Positions 1 to 7,785 of a stretch of DNA of 64,000 bases are shown here, in pieces; the stretch's first letter is position 1; every line of letters starts with the position of its first letter. A program made the position numbers and the translations under genes. The notes beneath the pieces are model-generated. The model worked only from the letters and a program-made list of their open reading frames with translations. It made no database searches and was not told the DNA's origin. This stretch comes from Acidobacteriota bacterium (GTDB taxonomy: Bacteria; Acidobacteriota; Blastocatellia; RBC074): assembly GCA_018269055.1 (NCBI GenBank), contig JAFDVI010000031.1, positions 86,012 through 150,011 of the forward strand. The letters run 5' to 3'.

Positions 1-1232
1 ACGCCGAAATGGAAATTGCGACCGCCGTAATTGCCCGCCTGGAACTCACCCATGCCTTCCAGGAAGGTGTTGTTCGACGGGCGCAAATCTGCGGAACCGC
101 CGAGCAACATCGGCAAGCTGGCAGCGATAGCGTTGAGCACCTTGCCCGACGCTTCACGCGTGGCCATCGGTTTGTCAGGCGCAAACACGGGCAGTTTCGC
201 TTGCCAGCCGTCGGGCAATTTGCCGCTCGCCCAATCGCGCCATTCCTGCGCTTTGTCGGAATGCGCTTTTTCGTATGCAGCAAACTTTTCTCCCCAAGCA
301 GCTTCGTCCTGCGCGCCGCGAGCAATGCATTGGCGGAAGTTTTCCAGCGCCTCGGCGGGAACCGTGAACGGTTCTTCATAAGGCCAGCCGAGGTTTTGCT
401 TGGTCAGCTTGATTTCTTCAACACCGAGCGGTTCGCCGTGCGCTTTTTGGCTTCCGGCTTTGTTCGGGCTGCCGTAGCCGATGACGGATTTGACGCAAAT
501 GATCGAAGGACGCGGATCGGCTTTGGCCGCGTTGACGGCAGATTCGATTGCCGTCAAATCATTGGCATCCGTGACGGTTTGCACGTGCCAGCCGTAGGCT
601 TCAAAACGTTTGGCGCGGTCTTCGGTAAAGGCCAAGCCGGTGCTGCCATCAATCGAAATCGAGTTGTCGTCGTACAGGTAAATCAAGCGGCCAAGTTTCA
701 TATGCCCTGCCATCGAAGCGGCTTCGCTGGCGACGCCTTCCATCAAATCGCCATCCGAAACGATGGCATAAATGTGGTAATCGAAAAGTTCCTGGCCGGG
801 GCGGTTGAAATACGCAGACAGGTATTCCGCGCCGATGGCCATGCCTACGCCGTTGGCAAAACCCTGCCCCAACGGACCGGTCGTCGTTTCAATTGCGGCG
901 GACAATTCCGATTCGGGATGGCCGGGCGTCAGGCTGCCCCACTGGCGAAAGCTTTTCAGTTGATCAAGCGTGAAGTCTTCGTAGCCGGTCAGATGCAACA
1001 AACTGTACAGCAGCATCGAACCGTGTCCGGCGGATAATATGAAGCGATCGCGATTGGCCCACTTGGGATTTTTCGGGTTGTGGCGCATCACGCGCGTCCA
1101 CAACACATACGCTGATGGAGCCATTCCCATCGGCATGCCAGGGTGTCCGGAGTTCGCTTTTTGCACGCCATCCATTGCCAGTGTGCGGATGGTATTGATC
1201 GAAAGTTGGTCGAGTGAGTTTTGTTCAGCCAT
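1..1232 (-). CDS. tkt: transketolase (C-terminal part outside window)
   Basis: Thiamine-diphosphate enzyme of the pentose phosphate pathway that moves two-carbon ketol units between sugar phosphates in the cytoplasm. The reverse-strand frame opens with MAEQNSLDQLSINTIRTLAM and continues with GHPGMPMGMAP, a typical transketolase N-terminus. Around residue 155 it has SDGDLMEG, the ThDP/Mg binding signature. About 410 of the usual 650-670 residues are present; the gene runs off the left edge. The ATG at 1232 is preceded by GGGAGAAGAG, a good ribosome site. The upstream neighbour on the same strand is the DUF6941-like gene, separated by a palindromic spacer, so the two are not tightly coupled. 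Confidence 0.95.
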   Translation of the reverse strand, partial: MAEQNSLDQLSINTIRTLAMDGVQKANSGHPGMPMGMAPSAYVLWTRVMRHNPKNPKWANRDRFILSAGHGSMLLYSLLHLTGYEDFTLDQLKSFRQWGSLTPGHPESELSAAIETTTGPLGQGFANGVGMAIGAEYLSAYFNRPGQELFDYHIYAIVSDGDLMEGVASEAASMAGHMKLGRLIYLYDDNSISIDGSTGLAFTEDRAKRFEAYGWHVQTVTDANDLTAIESAVNAAKADPRPSIICVKSVIGYGSPNKAGSQKAHGEPLGVEEIKLTKQNLGWPYEEPFTVPAEALENFRQCIARGAQDEAAWGEKFAAYEKAHSDKAQEWRDWASGKLPDGWQAKLPVFAPDKPMATREASGKVLNAIAASLPMLLGGSADLRPSNNTFLEGMGEFQAGNYGGRNFHFG

Positions 1233-1250
1233 TGTCTTTTCTTCTCTTCT

Positions 1251-1404
1251 CCCACGAAGTCACACGAAGCGGCACGAAGACTGAGGTCGCGAACTTTGCA
1301 AAACCACGGGGAAAGGCCCTCAAAAATTGGTTTGGTTTTTCTCCGTGGTTGATGCGGTTGGTTTGTCGCGACTTCATTTTAGTTTCTTCGTGTGGCTTAG
1401 TGGG
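1251..1404. repeat. imperfect palindromic intergenic element
   Basis: The left arm 1251-1269 (CCCACGAAGTCACACGAAG) is matched in inverted orientation by 1386-1404, with three mismatches. Further inverted similarity lies inside: CCACGG near 1300 against CCGTGG near 1342. It fills the gap between the transketolase and DUF6941-like genes. Confidence 0.6.
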
Positions 1405-1416
1405 CGGTTGTGGTTT

Positions 1417-1842
1417 TCAATTTACGTGTTCGCTTTCGGTGATTTGTTGCTGCTGGTTGGCGATGAATACCGGCAGGGTCCTTTCGGCAAACAGCGATGA
1501 GTTGATCAGCGTTTGCACGATGTAATCGCCGGACTGCTGGAACGTGGTGTTGATGAACATTGTCACGTTGTCTGCATATCCGTTCGGCGAAATTTCAAAC
1601 CCGCTCGGTTGCGACACGGCGATGGTTTGCATGCGGTCAGGCGTCAAAACGCGGACTTCGGTCAGGTAACGGCCCTCGCCGTCCCAATGGTTGAGCACGG
1701 CAAATTTCAGCAACCCAACGGGAAGTTGCGGCACGACAATTTGATGGAAAACGCCCATCAAACTGAGTCCGCCGGACGCTTCGACGCGAACGTCTTCGCA
1801 GAAAAGTGTGTATTTCAGTTCAAGATCAGTTGGTTTATCCAT
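1417..1842 (-). CDS. DUF6941-like protein
   Basis: Small protein of 141 residues, function unknown. The N-terminal stretch LKYTLFCEDVRVEASGGLSL followed by MGVF resembles the DUF6941 pattern, in which a 'CDDVR.E..GK.SL.GVY' motif opens a compact beta-rich domain. The rest alternates hydrophobic and polar residues as expected for a beta-sandwich. There is no signal peptide or membrane segment, so it is probably cytoplasmic. The family call rests on recognition of this motif only. It lies upstream of transketolase on the same strand. Confidence 0.65.
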   Translation of the reverse strand: MDKPTDLELKYTLFCEDVRVEASGGLSLMGVFHQIVVPQLPVGLLKFAVLNHWDGEGRYLTEVRVLTPDRMQTIAVSQPSGFEISPNGYADNVTMFINTTFQQSGDYIVQTLINSSLFAERTLPVFIANQQQQITESEHVN

Positions 1843-1880
1843 GGCCGAATTGTAACCGCCCAGTGGCGAAAAATGCCAAT

Positions 1881-1982
1881 TTGGAGTGCTGCGGCTCTGG
1901 CGCAGCTTTGGTAGTCCTTCGTCAGAAAGCTTCTTCGACTGAAAGGACTACCAAAGCGACGCCGAGTGCGTCGCACTCCAAA
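1881..1982. repeat. palindromic intergenic element
   Basis: TTGGAGTG at 1881-1888 and CTTTGGTAGTCCTT at 1906-1919 are mirrored by AAGGACTACCAAAG at 1942-1955 and CACTCCAA at 1975-1982. The whole spacer between the DUF6941-like gene and the dipeptidase gene can fold into one long hairpin with an interrupted stem. Confidence 0.7.
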
Positions 1983-1985
1983 CAG

Positions 1986-2660
1986 CTATTTCTTAGCAGG
2001 CGATTTGATCTGATCGAAGCTGATGTCGAGGATGGGATATTCGCGCCAGTGGTTGAAATCGAAATGCCACCATTCAATGTCGAAGACGGTGAAGCCATCG
2101 GCTTCCATTACCGCGCGCAGTAAATCGCGCATCTGGCGCTGCCCGTCGGTTCCGCCTTTGTAATTCGGATAGGCGCGGTCGGTCATTTCATCATACGCGC
2201 TGGGCATTTCGATTTCCTGGCCGGTTTTCAGATCGTATAGAGATAAATCCACCGCGCATCCGCGATTGTGACGAGAACCTTGCGCCGGATTGGCGACAAA
2301 CTTTTTCTTGTCGTCTGGCGTGGAATCCCAAAAGACTTTGGTCACAGCCCACGGACGGTAACCGTCAAACACCAGCAATCCATAGCCTTTTTCGTGGAGC
2401 CGTTTGTTGATGCGCACGAGCGCTTCGGCGGCGGGACGTTGCAGAAAGGCGCGCGCTTCCTTGTACACAGGCTTGCCCAGGAAGTTGTTGCTTTTGGCGT
2501 AGCGAATGTCGAGTTTGATGGTCGGATCGAGCTTGATCAATTCGACCAGGTCAGCTTGACGAAACTTGCCTTTCTCTTTGGGCGGTTCCGAAGGACTTTG
2601 CGCCTGAGCCAGGCCGATCAACACAAAAACGGTTAATCCAGTGAGAAACTTAGTTTTCAT
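1986..2660 (-). CDS. D-Ala-D-Ala dipeptidase (VanX/DdpX family, M15D), exported
   Basis: Zinc dipeptidase of the VanX family that would cleave D-Ala-D-Ala or a related dipeptide. The zinc motif SxHxxGxAxD is present as SRHNRGCAVDLSL (about residues 129-141), and the catalytic Glu with the third ligand as EWWH (about 196-199). The N-terminus KTKFLTGLTVFVLIGLAQAQ is a signal peptide, so it acts in the periplasm. The ATG at 2660 was chosen because it starts that signal peptide; a GTG at 2684 would add eight residues. The start overlaps the end of the upstream ATPase gene by 11 nt, so it is co-transcribed with the sulfate-type transporter. A role in peptidoglycan turnover rather than antibiotic resistance is more likely, since no vanHA is nearby. 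Confidence 0.88.
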   Translation of the reverse strand: MKTKFLTGLTVFVLIGLAQAQSPSEPPKEKGKFRQADLVELIKLDPTIKLDIRYAKSNNFLGKPVYKEARAFLQRPAAEALVRINKRLHEKGYGLLVFDGYRPWAVTKVFWDSTPDDKKKFVANPAQGSRHNRGCAVDLSLYDLKTGQEIEMPSAYDEMTDRAYPNYKGGTDGQRQMRDLLRAVMEADGFTVFDIEWWHFDFNHWREYPILDISFDQIKSPAKK

Positions 2661-3861
2661 AATTTGAAAGGGTTTTGTGGTCACGCAACCAGACGCCGAC
2701 TTTGTCCCTGGGTTTGAGCGGCATGCGTTGGGCTTCCCATTTAGTTCGCAGCACCTTGATGATCAAATCGCAGGCACTGTCGCCAATCAACTGGCAATTG
2801 GCACTGGTGGAATACCCGAATTGATTCAAACTCAGCAGTTTGACGCGGATGGCTTCGGTCGCGCCGGTAAAGTTCACATCCACAACCACTCCGTGCCCTA
2901 GATGTCGCTGATGCTCCGCCAACGCGGGCGCAGAAGTCAGCACAACGTCTTCCGGTCGAAAGATGATTTTGACGCGCTCGACTGACGGAGGCAGTTGGTT
3001 GTATGTTCCTTCGCCGGAATTTCCCTGACAATGCCGGCAATCCAGAGCCACAAACCCATCGCTGCGACACACCTCGACGACGTTGGCAGCGCCCAAAAAG
3101 GTAGCGACAAATTCCGATTGCGGATCGTTATAAATTTCCTTTGGAGTGCCGATTTGTTCCAAACGACCTTTGTTCAAAATGGCGATCTGGTCGCCAAGCT
3201 CCATCGCTTCATCCTGATCGTGCGTCACAAACAGCGCGGGGACTTTCAGTTTTTGCAGCAAAGCGCGGATCTCGCGGCGTAATCCTGTGCGCGTTTGCGG
3301 ATCCAGCGCGCTGAAGGATTCATCGAACAACAGCAACTCCGGCGCATACGCCAACGCTCGGGCGATGGCAACGCGCTGTTGCTGGCCACCGGAAATTTGC
3401 CTCGGATATTTGTCGCGATGTTCGGTCATGCCAATCAGCGACAACAATTCTTTCACCTTGGCTTCACGTTCAGGTTTCTTTTTACCGCGAATCTTCAATC
3501 CGAACGCGATGTTTTCCGCAACGGTCATTCGCGGAAACAATGCATAATTTTGAAAGATGACGCCGATATTGCGTTCGCGCGCGCGCAATCGTTCAACATG
3601 CCGCCCGTGCAGAAAAATTTCTCCGCCATCAGGAGTATCCAGGCCAGCAATCAAACGCAGCGTGGTGCTTTTTCCGCTGCCTGACGGTCCCAGCAAAACC
3701 AGGCTCTCCCCTTCGGCAATTGAAAAGCTCAACCCATCCAGCACCGTTTCGGAACCAAAGCGTTTGTGCAACCCGCGAATCACCAGCGCATCGTTGGTTT
3801 GAGGAACGGATTCCGTATAAAGCTCGGTTTCAGGCAATTGATTCAGCATTGCTTGTGCCAT
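2650..3861 (-). CDS. cysA: sulfate/thiosulfate-type ABC transporter ATPase
   Basis: Cytoplasmic ATPase that powers uptake by the adjacent permease. It has Walker A GPSGSGKST, signature ISGGQQQR, Walker B LLLFDES, the H-loop VTHDQDE and a C-terminal TOBE-like half ending in the IIFRPEDVVL region typical of the CysA/PotA group. At about 403 residues it is slightly longer than usual. The ATG at 3861 has GAGGTG about 8 nt upstream and lies 8 nt after the permease stop; a GTG at 3873 is an alternative overlapping start. Substrate specificity is inferred from the neighbouring sulfate-binding protein and the sulfur operon beyond it. Confidence 0.9.
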   Translation of the reverse strand: MAQAMLNQLPETELYTESVPQTNDALVIRGLHKRFGSETVLDGLSFSIAEGESLVLLGPSGSGKSTTLRLIAGLDTPDGGEIFLHGRHVERLRARERNIGVIFQNYALFPRMTVAENIAFGLKIRGKKKPEREAKVKELLSLIGMTEHRDKYPRQISGGQQQRVAIARALAYAPELLLFDESFSALDPQTRTGLRREIRALLQKLKVPALFVTHDQDEAMELGDQIAILNKGRLEQIGTPKEIYNDPQSEFVATFLGAANVVEVCRSDGFVALDCRHCQGNSGEGTYNQLPPSVERVKIIFRPEDVVLTSAPALAEHQRHLGHGVVVDVNFTGATEAIRVKLLSLNQFGYSTSANCQLIGDSACDLIIKVLRTKWEAQRMPLKPRDKVGVWLRDHKTLSNYEN

Positions 3862-3869
3862 CACGCACC

Positions 3870-4703
3870 TCACTTATCCAGTCTGTTTCGCGTCATCAGG
3901 ATCAGCGAAAAGACCGCGAAAGAAATCACCGCCAAAACGGCGGCGATTGCGGTTGCAGATTCGACTTCAGCCTCGTTGAATTTTGCATAAATGTAGAGCG
4001 GCGCGGTCATGGTTTTGGCTTTGTTACCGCTGACCATGATCGTCGAGCCAAATTCGCCGATGCAACGTGCAAAGGTCAGCAGCGCGCCTGTTATGATTGC
4101 CCCGCGCAAACTGGGCAGAACTACATACAGAAAGGTCTGCCAGCGATTTGCGCCCATGGTTTCTGCGGCAGCTTCAAAGCTGGGGTCCAGATTATCCAGA
4201 GCCGGTTTGATGACGCCGAATGCCAGCGGGAAGGTGACGAAGATATTCGCCAACACAATCGCCGCCGTTGTGAACATCACCTGGTAATCGGTGTATTCCA
4301 ACAGTCTGCCGAAAATCCCCGAACGTCCCCAAACCAGCAATAAGGCGACGCCTGCCACCGCAGTCGGAATTGCCGTCGGCAAACTGATGATGATCATCAG
4401 CGCCGAACTGCCTTTGAAGCTATATTTGTACATTACATAGGCGGCAATGATCCCAAACAGAACATTACAAACCGTGGCAACACTGCTGGTCATTAAGCTC
4501 AGTCGTAGCGAGTACAGCGCTGCCGGCGCCGATACAGCCTCCCAAAAATGAATTGGGCCTTTATTGAAACCGTAAAAAAAGATCGAAGCCAGAGGCAGAA
4601 TTACCAGCGGCATCATTGCCAGAACGACGAAACCGATTCCGAACGGACGCACCGGGTCGGTTCGTTGTCTGGAAAAGGGCTGATTGCTCGTGGTTGCATT
4701 CAT
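3870..4703 (-). CDS. sulfate-type ABC transporter permease
   Basis: Inner-membrane permease of 277 residues with six predicted hydrophobic segments and the cytoplasmic EAA-like loop (EAAAETMGANRWQTFLYVVL). The segment ARCIGEFGSTIMVSGN is characteristic of CysT/CysW proteins. Sulfate importers usually have two different permeases; only one is encoded here, so it would act as a homodimer or pair with a subunit encoded elsewhere. It lies between the binding-protein gene (7 nt upstream) and the ATPase gene. Confidence 0.9.
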   Translation of the reverse strand: MNATTSNQPFSRQRTDPVRPFGIGFVVLAMMPLVILPLASIFFYGFNKGPIHFWEAVSAPAALYSLRLSLMTSSVATVCNVLFGIIAAYVMYKYSFKGSSALMIIISLPTAIPTAVAGVALLLVWGRSGIFGRLLEYTDYQVMFTTAAIVLANIFVTFPLAFGVIKPALDNLDPSFEAAAETMGANRWQTFLYVVLPSLRGAIITGALLTFARCIGEFGSTIMVSGNKAKTMTAPLYIYAKFNEAEVESATAIAAVLAVISFAVFSLILMTRNRLDK

Positions 4704-4709
4704 AATGCG

Positions 4710-5744
4710 TCACCGACTGCTCTGCACCGCCTGCTGCCAGGCTCCTTTGATGATGTCGTCGTATGCCCTTGACCAGCCGCCAAAATCCGCGACTTTGAAT
4801 GGCATTTCGACCGGCACAAAGCCAGTGTTCAGGTCTTCAAGTACGGATCGAAACCGCGCGCGCGTCCAGGCTTGTTGCGCCGGGCGTTCCCACAAACTGC
4901 GAACGAACAATTCCACCAGCGCATACCGGCAAGATCCCATCAAATGATCAATAATCACCACCGGATGTTCACACATCACTGTCGCGGGCGGTATGACGAT
5001 TTCAATTGGGACTCCTTTGTCCCGCATTTGCAGCGCTTCCATTTCATAGGTTATTAGCGCATCACCTTCGTTGTGTTCAAACAGTGCGCGAGCCGCGCGA
5101 GCGGATTCCGGCGTCGCTTTGATGTTTCTGCTGATTCGCCGTAACAGTTCCAACGAAGCTTCCGGGTCGCGCCTGCCGGTCGCTTTTTCCAGCTTGATTT
5201 GTTCCGAACCATAAATCGCCACCAAAGCCCAATTGCCCGCGCCGGAAGAAGTCGGATCGCACAGGATGACGCCGACGCCGGGTTTGCCCAAATCGCCATA
5301 ATCGCGAATGCGTTTGGGATTGCCCGCACGGGTCACAATGACAATCGGCGTTCGGTTGACGATGCCGTTAAAGGGCAGTTTGCGCCAATCGCTATTGGTC
5401 ACATCGGGACGAAGCAACCGTTCGGCGTTTCGTTCAATGGATAAAAGCGCGACATCAGCATCCACTCCCATGACGAGTTGATTCGTGACAATTTCCGAAC
5501 CAGCAAAAGACGATTCAAAGTTGATGTGTTGGCCGGTCTTTTCAGCCCATTCTTTCTGGAACCGCGGAAAGATTTCAGCCTGTAGCGGTTCCTTTGCCAC
5601 GCTAAAGCCATACATGATGATCGTCGCGTTTTCTTCGCTGGCCGACCGACGACGGCACCCTGTCACTTCAAAAAGCAAAACCAACACAAACAGCGCAAAT
5701 AAAATCCCTGACGTTGGCAAATTGTGTTTCAGCAAATTGGGCAT
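4710..5744 (-). CDS. sulfate-binding lipoprotein of ABC importer
   Basis: Periplasmic substrate-binding protein of the Sbp/CysP family, about 344 residues. The N-terminal hydrophobic stretch ends in the lipobox-like FEVTGC, so it is probably lipid-anchored. Family features include FSSFAGSE-like FESSFAGSEI, VDADVALLSI, the DPTSSGAGNWALVAIYG segment and a C-terminal FSV-like WSRAYDDI tail. The ATG at 5744 has GAGAG upstream; the TTG just before it is less likely. First gene of the transporter unit, with a 330-nt leader behind a strong promoter. Confidence 0.92.
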   Translation of the reverse strand: MPNLLKHNLPTSGILFALFVLVLLFEVTGCRRRSASEENATIIMYGFSVAKEPLQAEIFPRFQKEWAEKTGQHINFESSFAGSEIVTNQLVMGVDADVALLSIERNAERLLRPDVTNSDWRKLPFNGIVNRTPIVIVTRAGNPKRIRDYGDLGKPGVGVILCDPTSSGAGNWALVAIYGSEQIKLEKATGRRDPEASLELLRRISRNIKATPESARAARALFEHNEGDALITYEMEALQMRDKGVPIEIVIPPATVMCEHPVVIIDHLMGSCRYALVELFVRSLWERPAQQAWTRARFRSVLEDLNTGFVPVEMPFKVADFGGWSRAYDDIIKGAWQQAVQSSR

Positions 5745-6075
5745 CAAAAAACACTCTCGTCTTCAGGTTGAGACACGCCGACATCCAGTTTTTACTGTCT
5801 ACGGCTATTAACTTCTGGGGAAACGAGATAAGTGAGGCTGCCTCTTTATTTCTTAATCGCTCACGAGATCAGGGCGCATAACTTTTCGGGAAGAATACGA
5901 TCTGGCAGGAAAACTCATTTGTTCCAGGTACATCACCACATTCGAATCATCAACTGTCTATCCAACTTTTTCCCAGCCAGCGTAGCTAATACCCCTTCAG
6001 AACTGACCTAACCTGAAAGGTCAGCAAACCTCAATTCCATTGACTGATTAGTATTAGAACTGTGACAACGGGCGG
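5745..6075 (-). promoter_or_regulatory. structured leader of the sulfate-transporter unit
   Basis: Untranslated leader of about 325 nt between the promoter at 6076-6105 and the binding-protein start. On the minus strand CTAATAC (6057-6051) can pair with GTATTAG (5992-5986). This encloses the hairpin CTGACC/GGTCAG (6024-6019 with 6008-6003). A minimal ORF (ATG 6040 to TAG 6008, MELRFADLSG) sits inside the enclosed region. I do not recognise a known riboswitch consensus. No Cys-codon run occurs here, unlike the sat leader. Confidence 0.45.
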
Positions 6076-6105
6076 GTTATACACGTCCGCTTGCGCGAAA
6101 GTCAA
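6076..6105 (-). promoter_or_regulatory. sigma-70 promoter of sulfate-transporter unit
   Basis: Reading on the minus strand, -35 TTGACT (6105-6100) and -10 TATAAC (6081-6076) are separated by 18 nt. The spacer contains GCGCAAGCGGACGTG directly before the -10. The promoter upstream of sat has a very similar spacer ending. Confidence 0.75.
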
Positions 6106-6166
6106 TCATACATTGCCGTGACATTTCGTGTTCAATCGTAGGTGATCGCTCCCATATTCCGTTGCG

Positions 6167-6877
6167 TTATGAAAGGTGAATGCCGCATTCCTGTTTTTTG
6201 CTGCCAGCCCAACGCCCACTGCGTTCATGGTCGCCAGTGGCAACCGGGCGAGTGCATGGCTGACAACCAATGCTGGTGTAACCGTCGTCGTAAAGCCGGT
6301 TGTAAGGCAGGTTGTGTTTGACGATGTAGCTCCAAACCTGGGAGCGGTTCCATGTTGCCAGCGGATGAATTTTGACCATTTCGTTGCGCGTATTCCATTC
6401 GACAGTTTTGATGCTTGCGCGCGTGGAAGATTGATCCCGGCGCAACGCCGCGATCCAGGCTTCGTATCCGGCAAGCGCTTTTTGTAATGGTTCAACTTTG
6501 CGCAGGCGGCAACACAGGTCGGAGTTGGTTTCGTAGAGCCGTTCACCGTGAATTTTCGACTGCTCTTCGACGGATAAAACAGCGCGGGCTTCGATCAAAT
6601 TGAACTTGTACCGGTCACGCAACCGCTCCTTGACTTCATCCGTGGCGTCGAATTGAAAGCCCGTGTTCAGATAAATGATCGGCGTTTCCGGCGCAACACG
6701 CATCAGATGATCCATCAACACGACGCCTTCAGCGCCGAAGTTCGACGTCATGACCAATTTTGGAGAATGACGGGCGACAGCCCATTCCAAAACCTCCTCG
6801 ACGTTACGCCCCTCAAAATGATCGGCTAAAAGACTGATTTCGTGTTCCCGAGCCGTGATCGGTTTTACTGCTGCCAT
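6167..6877 (-). CDS. cysH: adenylyl-sulfate (APS) reductase, thioredoxin-dependent
   Basis: Reduces activated sulfate to sulfite. The protein (236 residues) has the PP-loop-like start LVMTSNFGAEGVVLMDHL and the ESNEVC-type cysteine pairs that bind a [4Fe-4S] cluster: DLCCRLRK (about residue 121) and GCQPCTRP (about 204), followed by the catalytic KKQECGIH at the C-terminus. The CC...CxxC arrangement marks the APS-reducing branch rather than the PAPS-reducing E. coli type. It is the last gene of the sat unit, 98 nt after the siroheme gene. An APS kinase is also encoded, although an APS-type reductase does not need PAPS. Confidence 0.93.
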   Translation of the reverse strand: MAAVKPITAREHEISLLADHFEGRNVEEVLEWAVARHSPKLVMTSNFGAEGVVLMDHLMRVAPETPIIYLNTGFQFDATDEVKERLRDRYKFNLIEARAVLSVEEQSKIHGERLYETNSDLCCRLRKVEPLQKALAGYEAWIAALRRDQSSTRASIKTVEWNTRNEMVKIHPLATWNRSQVWSYIVKHNLPYNRLYDDGYTSIGCQPCTRPVATGDHERSGRWAGSKKQECGIHLS

Positions 6878-6900
6878 TGCGTTGCTCTCCTCAGTATAAG

Positions 6901-6977
6901 GTGGCGCAACCAGCCATGGTTGCGTTGCCTTCTAAACCCACTTCGCAGGAAACCGCGCAACCATGGCTGGTTGCGCT
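6901..6977. repeat. palindromic element with GTAGCGCAA-type ends (copy 1)
   Basis: GTGGCGCAACCAGCCATGG (6901-6919) is mirrored by CCATGGCTGGTTGCGCTAC (6962-6980 region). On the minus strand the element begins GTAGCGCAACC, and its TAG is the stop codon of the siroheme gene. Two other copies with the same end sequence lie at 32681-32798 and 58483-58562. Confidence 0.75.
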
Positions 6978-7614
6978 ACTCTTGCCACGCCTTCAACATC
7001 CTCAATGCCATTTGCCTGGCTTCTTCGCGCTTTCCTTCTCGCAGAATCTCAATGACCTGTGATTCAACGAACGCATGAAGCACTTTGCGGCGCTGCTCGA
7101 AATCCGGTATCAAGCGTTTGGCTTCCGCGCGCATTTCGGCGGCAATTTCCAGCAATTCGCCGTATTCGTCGCCGATCAGTTCCCCGATTTCCCGTTTGAC
7201 CCGCTGCGCAACCGAAGGGCTGCCGCCGCCGGTGGAAACGCTGATTTGAATGTCGCCGCGCGTGATCAAGGCAGGCGTAATAAAGCTACACAGCGCAGGT
7301 TGATCCACCACGTTGTGAAGCAGTCCCAACTTCGCTGCCAAACGCGCGACTTTCTCGTTCGTAGCCTGATCGTTGGTCGCGCTGATGACCAGCGAGACGT
7401 TTTTCAAATCTCCAATTTCAAATTTGTCTTGCCGGTATTCGATCTGGCCGCGTTCGGCCAACGCTGCCAAGCGCGGCGTCAAATCCGGGCTGACCACTCG
7501 CACCTGCGCTCCCGCTTCGACCAATTGAATCGCCTTTCCTTCAGCAATCAGACCGCCGCCAACCACCAGCACGGCGCGGCCTTTGAGATCGAGATAAACC
7601 GGGTAATAGCGCAT
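6976..7614 (-). CDS. precorrin-2 dehydrogenase / siroheme synthase (Met8/SirC type)
   Basis: NAD-dependent oxidation of precorrin-2 to sirohydrochlorin and possibly iron insertion, providing siroheme for sulfite reductase. The N-terminal Rossmann motif VLVVGGGLIAEGKA is followed by NVSLVISATND, NVVDQPALCSFITPALI and the conserved ISVSTGGGSPSVAQRVKREI. The length of 212 residues matches the stand-alone CysG N-terminal domain. It follows cobA, which supplies its substrate. The stop codon is furnished by a palindromic repeat. Sulfite reductase itself is not in the window. Confidence 0.93.
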   Translation of the reverse strand: MRYYPVYLDLKGRAVLVVGGGLIAEGKAIQLVEAGAQVRVVSPDLTPRLAALAERGQIEYRQDKFEIGDLKNVSLVISATNDQATNEKVARLAAKLGLLHNVVDQPALCSFITPALITRGDIQISVSTGGGSPSVAQRVKREIGELIGDEYGELLEIAAEMRAEAKRLIPDFEQRRKVLHAFVESQVIEILREGKREEARQMALRMLKAWQE

Positions 7615-7621
7615 TTTCTAG

Positions 7622-7785
7622 TTGCGGATTGTGAATTTTGGAATGCGGATTTGCGCCGCCTTTCAACCTTCAGCTTGCCAATGCCTCGTAAAATGGGTTG
7701 GGCAATCGGAAACTTTCCATCGCTACAGCTTCGGCCAGCGAACTCCGAAATCCGCGATCCGAAATCCGCAATTCGTTGAACCATT
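7622..7785. repeat. repeat-rich stretch overlapping the cobA 3' end
   Basis: Short words built on ATTGCGGATT / AATCCGCAAT occur several times here (around 7622-7650 and 7749-7785) in both orientations. Similar words occur at 29945-29985 and 35605-35660. The stretch covers the cobA-siroheme gene spacer and the last 35 or so codons of cobA. Confidence 0.5.

Noticed and set aside
9..1037. 342-codon plus-strand frame at left edge
   Set aside because: Antisense to transketolase, which has unmistakable ThDP motifs on the minus strand.
1986..2660. Vancomycin resistance gene vanX
   Set aside because: No vanH, vanA or VanRS genes are nearby. The signal peptide and operon with a transporter point to envelope or peptide metabolism.
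5745..6075. Second poly-Cys leader before the sulfate transporter
   Set aside because: Short frames here (for example ATG 6040, and one of 26 codons from about 5929) contain no Cys codon runs.
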